Shown here: positions 23,917-33,520 of the stretch, piece after piece
Position numbering within the stretch: position 1 is the first letter of the stretch
Layout of the letters: each line of letters begins with the position of its first letter
Source: Bartonella doshiae NCTC 12862 = ATCC 700133
Lineage (GTDB): Bacteria > Pseudomonadota > Alphaproteobacteria > Rhizobiales > Rhizobiaceae
Direction: 5' to 3'
NCBI RefSeq assembly: GCF_000278155.1
Contig: NZ_JH725094.1
Location: 540,884-604,883 of the forward strand
Length of the DNA: 64,000 nt
Notes under the pieces: model-generated
Told to the model about the DNA's origin: nothing
The model's database searches: none
Seen by the model: only the letters and a program-made list of their open reading frames with translations
Made by a program: the position numbers and the translations under genes

Positions 23917-24442
23917 TCATTTCTCCCATTGCATTTTTATATAAAATTCTCAACAACCGAAACAAAGAACAAAATGTCCCACCTCACCTCCAATAAAACT
24001 TTCTTAAGAATATCCAAAATTTATTTTGAAAGCCAAATGATCCTGATAACAGTTTTATAATATTGAAAACTCTTCATCTCTTATACTCTTTATTTGCATT
24101 CCTATCATTCAATACATATGCTCTTCCTCAATACTGCAAAATCAATAGCTATTCCTAAAGCCCTTCTTTTAATTATGTATATATATAAATCGTCCTTCCT
24201 TATGACCTCATAACAATCAATCTTCGTAACTCGATATAAACAGTATGCAAAATAAAACTTTTGACATCTTAGCAATGCTTTCTCTTTGAAAAAGTGGATA
24301 ATAATTTTTTTAAAACCATGAAAATGTTTCTTCTTCCTAGAAAAATATACAGTCACTTTTTAAAAAATGCTTGGAACCACTATTTAGCATACCCGTTTTT
24401 ACTGTACTGGCCTTAAGCCAGATAATTTAAAAGGAGAAAATA
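23917..24442. other. AT-rich intergenic region
   Basis: 526 bp with no supported gene. It should contain the promoters of the methyltransferase gene and of the small ORF at 24443. A weak 5-bp hairpin (CTGGC/GCCAG, 24407-24421) lies just before the small ORF. Confidence 0.45.
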
Positions 24443-24592
24443 ATGAACACTTATAATAATGGGAAAACAACTTCATCTAAAAGCCGCCATAATACAATGC
24501 CCTCAAACAATGGAAAGAAATCCGTCCAAAGTGATCAGGCTAACACTCGCCAACGCGCGTCAAAGACAGAGCGGAAAACTACAAAGAGTTAA
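24443..24592 (+). CDS. Small basic Ser/Thr/Lys-rich protein, unknown function
   Basis: A 49-residue frame (starting MNTYNNGKTTSSKSRHNT, ending SKTERKTTKS) begins 6 bases after a strong ribosome site (AAGGAG) and is closed by a clear terminator 23 bases after its stop. It is very hydrophilic, lysine/serine/threonine/asparagine rich, has no cysteine, no signal peptide and no recognised domain, and is probably disordered. The ribosome site and terminator make a real transcription unit likely; the function is unknown. Nucleic-acid binding is only a guess from charge. Confidence 0.65.
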   Translation: MNTYNNGKTTSSKSRHNTMPSNNGKKSVQSDQANTRQRASKTERKTTKS

Positions 24593-24615
24593 TTTCTTTA
24601 ATTTTATATAAGCTT

Positions 24616-24654
24616 GGAAAGAATTGGAACGTTAGCCTCCAATTCTTTCCTTTT
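24616..24654 (+). terminator. Terminator of the small ORF
   Basis: A 13-bp perfect stem (GGAAAGAATTGGA with TCCAATTCTTTCC) with a 9-nt loop, followed by TTTTA. Confidence 0.85.
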
Positions 24655-24783
24655 ATACTCTAAAATTATTGGGCAACAAATCACAAAGAGAAAATAGTAG
24701 CTTCCCTATCATTTTCAAAAAGCTCATCTGTCCATATAATATGGCTCTAAGCACTTATGCATCGAGTTCTATGCTTTTAGATA

Positions 24784-26283
24784 TCAAATAGGACCTCGGT
24801 AATTTGGACTCTCCCGTGTAATGGCAACATCATGAGTATGGCTTTCATGGAGCCCAGCATTTGTAATACGAACAAACGTTGCTTTTTCACGAAACTCTGC
24901 AAGATCCTTTGCTCCTACATACCCCATCGAAGCACGCAATCCACCAGCAAGCTGGTGTAGAACCGATGCTATAGGACCCTTATAAGCAACTTGACCTTCC
25001 ACCCCTTCAGGAACTAACTTAAGTTCATCACGAACTTCATCTTGAAAATAACGATCCGCCGATCCCCTTGCCATAGCACCAACTGATCCCATACCGCGAT
25101 AAGCTTTAAAAGACCGCCCTTGATAAAGATAGACTTCTCCAGGACTTTCTTCTGTACCTGCTAAAAGAGAACCTATCATAGCAGCACAAGCACCACCTGC
25201 TAATGCTTTAGCAAAATCACCCGAAGCTTTGATTCCACCATCAGCAATTATAGGAATCCCTGCTTTTTCAGCAACTTCTGCAGCACTCATAATAGCTGCA
25301 AGTTGTGGAACACCCACACCTGCAACAATTCGTGTAGTACAAATAGAACCAGGACCAATACCAACTTTTATCGCATCTGCACCACTATCAATCAACGCTT
25401 GCGTTGCTTGAGAGGTTGCTACATTACCAGCAATAACAGCTGCAGAAAATGGCATTTTTTTAATCCGCTCAACCGTTTCTAACACACGCTGAGAATGTCC
25501 ATGTGCCGTATCAATCACCAACACATCAACACCAGCATCAATTAATCGTTCAGCCCGCTCAATCCCATCTTTACCAACACTACTGGCAGCTGCTACACGC
25601 AAACGTCCTTGAGAATCTTTAGCAGCATTTGGATTCAATTGTGCTTTTTCAATATCTTTGACCGTCACCAAACCAACACAGCGATTTTGCTCATCCACAA
25701 CCAATAATTTTTCAATACGGTGATGATGTAAAAGATACTTCGCTTCATCCAGTTGAACGTTTTCACGCACTGTGATCAAATTTTCATGTGTCATTAATTC
25801 ATAGATTTTTTGTTTTGGATCTGATGCAAAACGTACATCTCTATTCGTCAAAATACCAACAAGTCGCCCAGAAGCCTCGCCTTTAGAGCTACTTTCAACA
25901 ACAGGAATACCGGAAATACTGTAAGAGCGCATCAAAGTTTTCGCTTCTTCAAGTGTTGCATCCGGACCAATTGTCACTGGATTAACAACCATACCAGACT
26001 CAAATTTCTTCACCTGTCGAACTTCTTCAGCCTGTTCCGCAGGAGACATATTACGATGAATCACACCAAGACCACCAGCTTGAGCCATAGCAATTGCCAA
26101 ACGCGATTCTGTCACAGTATCCATTGCAGCAGAAAGCAGTGGCAAATTGAGATTAATATCGGCTGCAATACGCGTTCTAAGATCTACTTGGCTAGGCATC
26201 ACAAGAGAATGACCAGGTTGTAAAAGCACATCATCAAAAGTTAGTGCCAATGCGCCTGTTCCCGTTTCAACAATCTTTGCCAT
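24784..26283 (-). CDS. guaB: Inosine-5'-monophosphate dehydrogenase GuaB
   Basis: A 499-residue IMP dehydrogenase from ATG 26283 (ribosome site AAGGA), catalysing the NAD-dependent step from IMP to XMP that feeds GuaA. It has the N-terminal barrel strand [13 protein letters not shown], a CBS-domain pair at about 95-215, the catalytic loop [11 protein letters not shown] with the active Cys, and the phosphate-binding [14 protein letters not shown] and [10 protein letters not shown]. The open frame extends 22 codons upstream through a hairpin, but those residues are not conserved. Confidence 0.96.
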   Translation of the reverse strand: MAKIVETGTGALALTFDDVLLQPGHSLVMPSQVDLRTRIAADINLNLPLLSAAMDTVTESRLAIAMAQAGGLGVIHRNMSPAEQAEEVRQVKKFESGMVVNPVTIGPDATLEEAKTLMRSYSISGIPVVESSSKGEASGRLVGILTNRDVRFASDPKQKIYELMTHENLITVRENVQLDEAKYLLHHHRIEKLLVVDEQNRCVGLVTVKDIEKAQLNPNAAKDSQGRLRVAAASSVGKDGIERAERLIDAGVDVLVIDTAHGHSQRVLETVERIKKMPFSAAVIAGNVATSQATQALIDSGADAIKVGIGPGSICTTRIVAGVGVPQLAAIMSAAEVAEKAGIPIIADGGIKASGDFAKALAGGACAAMIGSLLAGTEESPGEVYLYQGRSFKAYRGMGSVGAMARGSADRYFQDEVRDELKLVPEGVEGQVAYKGPIASVLHQLAGGLRASMGYVGAKDLAEFREKATFVRITNAGLHESHTHDVAITRESPNYRGPI

Positions 26284-26311
26284 AGCCAAATTCCTTTTAT
26301 AATAAAAAAAC

Positions 26312-26343
26312 ACCGCAAGTAACTCTAAATTATAGACTGCGGT
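26312..26343 (-). promoter_or_regulatory. Terminator-like hairpin in the guaB leader
   Basis: On the minus strand a 6-bp GC-rich stem (ACCGCA with TGCGGT, about 20-nt loop) is followed immediately by seven T residues, 20 bases before the guaB start codon. It either ends the upstream phospholipase D-family transcript or attenuates guaB. Confidence 0.5.
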
Positions 26344-26447
26344 TCTCATACATCGCGGATTGGCAACGAATTATGCCATGCTACAAACAAAATGAAAAGA
26401 AAAATAAATAATTTCTTGATATCTAGTTTCCCAGATCTATACAAAAC

Positions 26448-28019
26448 CTACAATTGTGACTCAATAGGCAACCAACTAACTATTTTTGTAAATGCGCGGC
26501 GCCAAAAACTGCTTTCTGGCTCATAATCTATACTATACTGTTTTTCGTTTTCTATAAAATCCCAATAAATTCGATCATTTTCACCAAGACGGAGATGATA
26601 ACTCATTTCACCCGTTGTTTCTTCAGAAAAAAGCAAATCTAATCTTGCTGTAATTGGTGCACATTCAAAAAGAATGCCCATTTCCGTATTCAATGCAGCT
26701 GACCGAGGATCAAAATTTAAAGATCCAATAAAAGCCGTTTTACGATCAACTAAAAAAGCTTTAGCATGTAAACTTGCCTTACTTGACCGAAACAGTCGCA
26801 ACCCATGCGCATTGCTATCCGGTTTTAACTCATACAGCTTAACACCACTTTTTAATAAAGCTTTACGATACGGTACATAACCACCATGCACAAGAGCTAC
26901 ATCGGTGGCTGCTAAAGAATTTGTAAGAATTTTGACATCAACACCTTTTGAAACCAAGTTGCTAAAATTTTGCGTCCCTGCCCTACCAGGGACAAAATAT
27001 GGCGATGTAATCTGCAGAGTTTTTTGGGCATCTCCAATAACTTGTGAAAGCGCCTTCATAAGCCAATTGCCGGCTTTTTTGCGTAATACTTTTTCTGGAG
27101 GATCAGAAAGAACAACAACTTTATCTGCTAAAAATAAGCGCTTTCCTGTCTGAATAAAACATTCAAGACTAACATGCTCCTTAATATAATCAAGGTAGAC
27201 TTTTGCAGCCTTTGAATCACGAAATTTTCGTAATTTTTCTTTCCAATAGCTAAGATCGCTCACTCTTTTAGAAACAACCAAAGTATGAATAGGTAAAACA
27301 ACAGAACTATTCCAAAAGTCATCAAAGATAATTTCCACCTTTTTAACCGATGGACCAATTAACATCAGATCTAAATCTCGGAAATGCGATTCTTCATCAG
27401 CATCAAAATAAGAATCTGCAAGATTCCGCCCCCCTACAAAAGCTATTCGACCATCCACAATAAAAGCTTTATTATGCATTCTGCGTGTTACAGTAATTGC
27501 CCGTAATATAATTTCTAAACCACGACGCAAACCGCCTTTCCGTGATCGCCCTGGATTAAACATTCTCACCTCAATATGAGGATGTCTATCCAACGCAATA
27601 TAAGCTGGATCACGTGACTGAGCGTTAATATCATCTAAAAGAAGCCGTACCCGAACGCCACGATCCGCTGCTTCCACTATTTCACTTAATAATAAGCGCC
27701 CCGTTAAATCATCGTCCCAAATATAATACATAAGGTCAAGACTACGTCCAGCCTCTGCTGCTCCTATCGCACGAACACAAAATGCATCTAAATTACTTAT
27801 GATAAGTGAAAGGCCGTCTTTATCAACTCCTAATCCATCTGTTTCTTCTGCTAATTTACTAACTATGCGATCGAGTTTGGTTTCATCTCTTTTAACATTC
27901 AAAGCATAAGAATGCTCCCCTTGAGCATTTTTAACAAAACGACCGTAGGTATAGATCGCCAATGTAGACGCAATAAAAAAAAATATAATAAGAGCAGTAA
28001 CAATCTCTAACAGTGTCAA
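26448..28019 (-). CDS. Phospholipase D-family protein (cardiolipin synthase/ClsC-like)
   Basis: The 523-residue protein has one N-terminal membrane helix (about 3-24) and two HKD catalytic motifs: HNKAFIVDGR with GGRN (about 181) and HAKAFLVDRK with GSLNFDPRS (about 418). The pair forms one active site for phosphatidyl transfer or hydrolysis. The LDLMYYIWDDDLTGRLL segment and lack of a second membrane helix fit ClsC/YmdC-like enzymes that make cardiolipin, rather than secreted phospholipases. It lies upstream of guaB on the same strand with a hairpin between. Confidence 0.88.
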   Translation of the reverse strand: MTLLEIVTALIIFFFIASTLAIYTYGRFVKNAQGEHSYALNVKRDETKLDRIVSKLAEETDGLGVDKDGLSLIISNLDAFCVRAIGAAEAGRSLDLMYYIWDDDLTGRLLLSEIVEAADRGVRVRLLLDDINAQSRDPAYIALDRHPHIEVRMFNPGRSRKGGLRRGLEIILRAITVTRRMHNKAFIVDGRIAFVGGRNLADSYFDADEESHFRDLDLMLIGPSVKKVEIIFDDFWNSSVVLPIHTLVVSKRVSDLSYWKEKLRKFRDSKAAKVYLDYIKEHVSLECFIQTGKRLFLADKVVVLSDPPEKVLRKKAGNWLMKALSQVIGDAQKTLQITSPYFVPGRAGTQNFSNLVSKGVDVKILTNSLAATDVALVHGGYVPYRKALLKSGVKLYELKPDSNAHGLRLFRSSKASLHAKAFLVDRKTAFIGSLNFDPRSAALNTEMGILFECAPITARLDLLFSEETTGEMSYHLRLGENDRIYWDFIENEKQYSIDYEPESSFWRRAFTKIVSWLPIESQL

Positions 28020-28356
28020 AGAGGATCAACTTTCCGTTTTTAAACCAACACACCACCACAGATACGAATCATAATATTAAAATAATGATCATATCTTAAA
28101 TTACGCAATAAACAGAATGCCATTCCTCGCTTAAGAGAATATAAACACCACATAAATGATTGCAAAAATTTAGTTTAAAAGCTGAAAATGATTTTTGCAA
28201 AGAATTTTATATATATTGAATTTACAAAATCAACTGCGCTACTTAAACTTTTGTAATGATAATATTCTAAAAATCGGATTCCTTTTCTTCCTTTTTCAAA
28301 GACAACTTCACTTTTCTAAAAATCATGCTTCTCTTCATAGAAATTCAATGTAGATT
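28020..28356. other. Intergenic region, nothing recognised
   Basis: 337 bp of AT-rich sequence between the NtrC-family regulator and the phospholipase D-family gene, both on the minus strand. It probably holds the promoter of the latter. No open frame or hairpin of note. Confidence 0.45.
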
Positions 28357-29742
28357 TTACTTCCGTTCTTGATTGTTTACCATCTTCAATTCATCTATTT
28401 TACGATATAGTGTAGAGCGTCCTATACGAAGACGGCGTGCAATCTCACTCATATGCCCTTTATAATGTTTAACGGCTTTCTCGAGAATATCACGTTCCAT
28501 CTCAGCAAAAGTGCGTACATGTCCATCAGTATTCAAAAATTGTATTGATTCTTGTTCATATTCTTCTTGTACATCACTCTCAATGATATTAGGAGCACTC
28601 ATCAATGAATTGCCCATTAATTGTGGAAAATCTCGAACCGTTAATAATGGCCCCTCGCTAAGCAACACTGCACGAAAGAGAAATCTCTCAAGTTCTCCTC
28701 GGTTCCCAGGCCAATCATACTGCATAAGCAATGAAAGAGCTGACCCTGCCAAGCCATGCACATGCGATCGCCCTGTTTCAGCAACAATGCGATCAATCAA
28801 ATGCTGTGTAAGCTCTGGAAAATCATCTCTCAATTCTCGCAAAGCAGGAACACTAATAGATAATTGAGAAAACTGTTCAAACAAACTACGTAAAAAACAA
28901 TCTTCTTTCACTAAAGCTGCTAATCGCGACGTTGAAATAGCAATGATTCTAAAAGAGGGGAGTTTATCTTTTGTCGTATTTTCTCTTTCTTTAAGGTAAT
29001 GGGCAAAACGCTTTTGCTGTATGGGCTCGAGTCTATCAACATCACAAAGACACAGTGTCCCCTTTTCAAGAGAAGAAACTAATGGCATAAACTCCTCAAA
29101 CCACTGGCGATTTTCTTCTTCTGGATCAGCAATGGCTGAACATTGAAAGCGAACAAATTCTCCCTTTGATGCTAACCCCTCGTAGTGAATAATGCGAGCT
29201 AATGTTTCACGATTAGTCCCAACCTCACCTTCTATTAAAAGATTCTGGAAAGAAGCCGCGGCTCTCTTCGATTGTTCTAGAACCACCTGCATTGCCTTGC
29301 TTTTTATGAAAAGATCAGAAAATTGCAAACGATTCTCATTTTTACGCTGAATATAATGAACCTCTCGTTCCAATGCAGAAATGAGCGCGAGAATATCTAA
29401 AGTAGCTCTCAACCGCAATGGTGTAACCGGATGAAGCCAATAATCAATAGCTCCAGCCGCTAAAGCTTTCTGGAGTAATTCCTGATTCTCTTGTTGTGCT
29501 ATCACAACAAGAGGAATAGAAACACCCGCAACTCTAATCATTTTAATTAAATCACTCACACTCAAATCACTCATGACGATATCAAGAAGTGCGAGCACAA
29601 TATTTCTACGTCTATGTAATAGATCAATTGTACGAAGGCTACTTTCTGCTTCAATGACACGGTAACCAAGCACTCGTAGCATAGCAGAAATCTCTATACG
29701 CCTCGCATAATCTTCACTCGCAACAAGAATGGGACCGACCAT
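28357..29742 (-). CDS. NtrC-family response regulator with degenerate receiver and AAA+ domains
   Basis: The 461-residue protein has the NtrC layout: receiver (about 1-120), AAA+ region (about 140-380) and Fis-type helix-turn-helix (about 425-455, HMSEIARRLRIGRSTLYRKID). The phosphoacceptor Asp54 is kept (LLDIVMSD), but the conserved switch Thr is Ala82 and the conserved Lys is His104 (LHP). The Walker A position reads GEVGTNRE (170-177) and so lacks the lysine; Walker B reads LCLCDVD, without the DE pair; no GAFTGA loop for sigma-54 contact is found. It should still bind DNA but probably cannot hydrolyse ATP or remodel sigma-54 polymerase. Confidence 0.85.
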   Translation of the reverse strand: MVGPILVASEDYARRIEISAMLRVLGYRVIEAESSLRTIDLLHRRRNIVLALLDIVMSDLSVSDLIKMIRVAGVSIPLVVIAQQENQELLQKALAAGAIDYWLHPVTPLRLRATLDILALISALEREVHYIQRKNENRLQFSDLFIKSKAMQVVLEQSKRAAASFQNLLIEGEVGTNRETLARIIHYEGLASKGEFVRFQCSAIADPEEENRQWFEEFMPLVSSLEKGTLCLCDVDRLEPIQQKRFAHYLKERENTTKDKLPSFRIIAISTSRLAALVKEDCFLRSLFEQFSQLSISVPALRELRDDFPELTQHLIDRIVAETGRSHVHGLAGSALSLLMQYDWPGNRGELERFLFRAVLLSEGPLLTVRDFPQLMGNSLMSAPNIIESDVQEEYEQESIQFLNTDGHVRTFAEMERDILEKAVKHYKGHMSEIARRLRIGRSTLYRKIDELKMVNNQERK

Positions 29743-29979
29743 AGTTTTAATAATCTCCTTTGAGACTACTGAAGGGCTTAATGTAAAAGTTATTGTAAAT
29801 CATAAGGAATATTTCACCTCTTGTGCTTCACCAACTGTCAATTAAATACAACATTAAGGCATTTTTTTCTATTTTTTTGCTTTTTCATTGATTTTCATCA
29901 AATTTTTCCTATTGACTCACGAAATAATTTAACAATGTTATAGGAGCTGAAGAGGAAAATAACAAAAAGAGTAAAATAA

Positions 29980-30342
29980 ATGAAGCAAATCTGCCGTATT
30001 TTATGTCTTACAATCACCACTTTGGTATTAAGTGCTTGTGGTTCTTTGCAACATTATGGACAAGATATACCGGCTGGAATTGATGGTAAATGGGTTGATG
30101 AGAATGGTATTATTTCTTCTTTTTATAATGGCACTTTTGAAACGCATGCAGCAGATACAGAAGAAAAATTATCAGAAGGCACATACAATTATGTCACTGC
30201 TCAGCAGATAGAAATTGAAATACGTTCTATTCTTCGTGGAACAATATATCGCGTCAATTGCTCAATGTCGCATAATACAATGCAACTTTTCTGTACATCA
30301 CGTACTGGATCCCAATTTGTTCTTCAAAGAAAATTTAATTAA
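29980..30342 (+). CDS. omp10: Outer-membrane lipoprotein, Omp10 homologue
   Basis: A 120-residue lipoprotein: signal peptide and lipobox LSACG (cleavage before Cys20). The mature part matches what I recall of Brucella Omp10 closely: PAGIDGKWVDENGI, SSFYNGTFETHAADTEEKL, then RSILRGT and VNCS. It should be anchored in the outer membrane; its function in Brucella concerns envelope and virulence, with no known enzymatic activity. It is divergent from the NtrC-like gene across a 237-bp promoter region. Confidence 0.87.
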   Translation: MKQICRILCLTITTLVLSACGSLQHYGQDIPAGIDGKWVDENGIISSFYNGTFETHAADTEEKLSEGTYNYVTAQQIEIEIRSILRGTIYRVNCSMSHNTMQLFCTSRTGSQFVLQRKFN

Positions 30343-31100
30343 AAATGCAACTAAACTGTTTTTTATTAAAACATTCATCACTGCAATCATAGTTATATTT
30401 TGCATAATTAAGGAATGCTATCAGCTCTTGCGCATAACACTATGCATGTATTTAAAGACTTACACCAGAAGAACCATAAAATACTAACTCTTGAAATTTG
30501 TTCGATAAAAATAAGCATCTCTCAATAGCAACAGCTCACACATATTCCAGCGAAAATTACATAACATTTCAAGTTGGTGAAGCAAGCCTTTTTGGTCTTT
30601 AGAAAAATAATACCAAATTATCATCCTAGGAAAAAAGTACTTATCTAATCTAATATCATTGTAATAAGTAAAATGCGAAAACATGCAGCATAGCGTATCA
30701 TAGTATTTCATTAATAGGTTTCATATTAACCATGACAAAACAAAAATTAACCATCATCAAACCCAACGATATCAAAATCTCCACATTTGGTTTTACAATA
30801 TGTAAAAAACAAATATCATCATAGAAACTAAAGGTCGCAGTAATTTTTGTACCACTATGATCACTCTTCGCAAAAGCAATCGTCACCACATGATCTCTAA
30901 TATTTTTTATGGTTTAGACTATAATCTCAAAAGAGGAAGAAAAGCTTCAAAACTGCTTTAAAATACTTAATCCCCTTTTTTCTACGTACAATAGCTTTAA
31001 ACGCCGACGCAGCCATTCCTTTCCAACCCAGCATTAGAAAATATTATATATCTATTATAACCAAGTTGGATAAATAAAATTAAGCCAAAGGACTATACCA
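30343..31100. other. 758-bp AT-rich gap without a supported gene
   Basis: Short minus-strand open frames (30484-30711 and 30698-30889) look like chance or very decayed coding sequence: no ribosome sites, no recognisable family. The gap lies between omp10 and a broken galU and may be the trace of lost genes. Confidence 0.4.
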
Positions 31101-31989
31101 TTACTCTATTTTAATAGTTTCTAGTAGATTTTTCAATGAAGCAGAAACTTGGCTATGCATATCAGCACGTGCTAAAGAAAATACAACATTGGCTTCAATA
31201 AAACCAACTTTAGAACCACAATCAAAAGTAAGTCCTTCTAACTGAAAACCAAAAAAGTCCTGCTCATTTGAAAAACGCATCATTGCATCTGTTAACTGTA
31301 TTTCATCTCCTGCTCCTCGTTCTTGATTAGAGAGAATATTAAAAATTTCTGGTTGCAAAATATAACGCCCATTTATGTATAGATTCGACGGAGCTGTTCC
31401 TTTTGTTGGTTTTTCGACCATTTTTGTGATTTCAAAACCACTTGCAATTTGTTTGCCTTTTCCAACAATACCATATTCATGTGCTTCGCTAGGATCGCAT
31501 TCCTGCACCGCAAATAATATTACCCCCACCAGTTTTTTCATAAAGACTGATCATCTCAGAAAGACACCCCTTTTTAGCCTGAATCAGCATATCCGGTAAT
31601 AACAAAGCAAAAGGTTCATCACCAACTAATTCACGCGCACACCAAAGTGCATGCCCTAGCCCTAAAGGTTGCTGTTGCCGAGTAAAAGAAGTTGTACCTG
31701 GGAAAGGTTGTAAACTGTGTAAATGCTCAAGCTCTTTTTTTGCCACGCTCGGCAAGAGTTGTATACAACCTTGCGCATCAAAATAATCTTCAATGACTGC
31801 TTTATTGCGACCTGTAACAAAAATAAAATGTTCAATACCAGCTTCACGTGCCTCATCCACAACATATTGAATAACAGGCTTATCAACAACAGTCAGCATT
31901 TCTTTAGGAACTGTTTTTGTTGCAGGAAGAAAACGCGTACCAAGACCTGCTACGGGAAATACCGCTTTCCGGATTTTACGCACTCTCAC
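31101..31989 (-). pseudogene. galU: UTP-glucose-1-phosphate uridylyltransferase GalU, single frameshift
   Basis: GalU makes UDP-glucose for surface polysaccharide synthesis. The start (31989) encodes the nucleotide-binding N-terminus ([23 protein letters not shown]) and runs to about 31512, where one extra base in the stretch AATATTATTTGCGG shifts the frame and leads to TAG at 31489. The other frame resumes exactly with [19 protein letters not shown] and continues to a normal end (31101). Removing one T restores one protein of about 295 residues, the normal length. All other parts look intact, so this is either a recent mutation, phase-variable sequence or a sequencing error. Confidence 0.88.
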
Positions 31990-32252
31990 CCTCTCAATCC
32001 ATCATATAGCTTTCTGGCTTATTTATCATATGTCTTTATTAAATAATGAAAAATATATCCTCATTGCTTTAATTGGCATTATAATGGACAGACACAAGAT
32101 GCAAGAGTATAATGATTTATTGAAAAAATACTTTCAAAATACACAATCTGTTTTAGTTATTCTCATTTACTTGATAACATCATCAATGAGAACCAAATAT
32201 AAAGGTGAAATCATTGTGTATCAAAATACTAAGCCTTAACGGGAATCTCAAA

Positions 32253-33506
32253 ATGCAAAAAACAGCAACTAAGATTTTTTCTTCTTCAGAAAAATCAATA
32301 AATCAGAAAGCTTTTATCATTGCCTTTATCACTCTTCTTTCTGCAATTTTTATGTTTTTTGCATCTTCCTATGCTGAAAATGGTTTTAAAAATTGGGTTA
32401 AAGAGTTTAAAAAAACAGCTCTCGCCAACAACATCTCATCCTCTACATTTGACATGGCTTTTAAAAACATCAATGCAATTGATCCAGAAGTTTTAAAAAA
32501 AGCCGCATACCAACCGGAATTTGTCGACCCTTCATGGAATTATTTCGACAACCGTGTCCATGAGCTTGCAATTATAGAAGGACAACACCAAGCCCAAAAA
32601 TGGAAAAAATGGCTTGTTCAAATTGAAAAACGTTTTGGAGTTGATTACAATATCCTCCTCGCTATTTGGTCAATAGAAAGCAATTATGGGAAAGTTTTAG
32701 CAAACAAAGCTGTAATGCGTGATACCATTCGCTCACTTGCAACACTAGCCTATGCTGATCCAAAACGCGCAAAATATGCACACACACAGCTAATTGCTGT
32801 CATGAAAATTCTTCAAAATGGTGAAATTAAGCGCTCTCAACTTACCGGATCTTGGGCCGGTGCATTGGGACATACACAATTTATTCCAAGCAGTTATCTC
32901 ACCTATGCCATTGATATGGACGGGGATGGACGACGTGATATATGGACCTCTATTCCAGATGCCCTCGCTACTGCTGCTAATCTTCTCCATATGAATGGTT
33001 GGCAGTCTAACCTTCCTTGGGGAATAGAAGTCAAATTGCCGCAGAACAAGAATCTTTCTGAAGATTGGCATACCTTTGAAGAATGGGAAAAATTTGGTGT
33101 AAAATATGTAAATGGATATCCTTTTCCCCCATCCTCTGAGCAAGCAATTTTGAAATATCCAGATGGACCTGAAGGACCTATATTCTTAGTAACAAAAAAC
33201 TTCTTTGTTCTTAAACGTTATAATAACGCAGATCGTTATGCTCTCGCTGTTGCCCTTCTAGCTAACCGTATTGCTGGATATCCTGGATTGGTTCAAGATT
33301 GGAAACGCCCGTTTCAACCTCTTACTTTCAGAGAGTGTCAGGAATTGCAATCTCGCTTAGCTAGGCTTGGCTATTACAAAGGAAAAATTGATGGAAAAAT
33401 CGGAACAGCTTCTCGAAAAGCAATTAAAAATTTTCAACTCCACCATGACTTAGAGCCAAATGGCTACCCAACCCCTGCAGTACTTTTTCTACTACGAAAA
33501 CAATAA
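32253..33506 (+). CDS. Lytic murein transglycosylase (MltB family) with peptidoglycan-binding domain
   Basis: A 417-residue secreted enzyme. A signal/membrane segment lies at about 22-45, followed by the MltB-type SLT domain with the catalytic Glu in WSIESNYGK and the GALGHTQFIPSSY and MDGDGRRDIW blocks. A PG_binding_1 domain closes the protein (LQSRLARLGYYKGKIDGKIG). It cleaves glycan strands of peptidoglycan to form anhydro-muropeptides. ATG 32253 is preferred to an earlier frame start at 32205 because GGGAA lies before it. The SGNH hydrolase gene follows by 14 bases and is likely co-transcribed. Confidence 0.9.
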   Translation: MQKTATKIFSSSEKSINQKAFIIAFITLLSAIFMFFASSYAENGFKNWVKEFKKTALANNISSSTFDMAFKNINAIDPEVLKKAAYQPEFVDPSWNYFDNRVHELAIIEGQHQAQKWKKWLVQIEKRFGVDYNILLAIWSIESNYGKVLANKAVMRDTIRSLATLAYADPKRAKYAHTQLIAVMKILQNGEIKRSQLTGSWAGALGHTQFIPSSYLTYAIDMDGDGRRDIWTSIPDALATAANLLHMNGWQSNLPWGIEVKLPQNKNLSEDWHTFEEWEKFGVKYVNGYPFPPSSEQAILKYPDGPEGPIFLVTKNFFVLKRYNNADRYALAVALLANRIAGYPGLVQDWKRPFQPLTFRECQELQSRLARLGYYKGKIDGKIGTASRKAIKNFQLHHDLEPNGYPTPAVLFLLRKQ

Positions 33507-33520
33507 CATGGAGTAAATGC

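Noticed and set aside
30484..30889. Two overlapping minus-strand open frames after omp10
   Set aside because: Low-complexity translation dictated by AT-rich DNA, no start signals and no recognisable domain.
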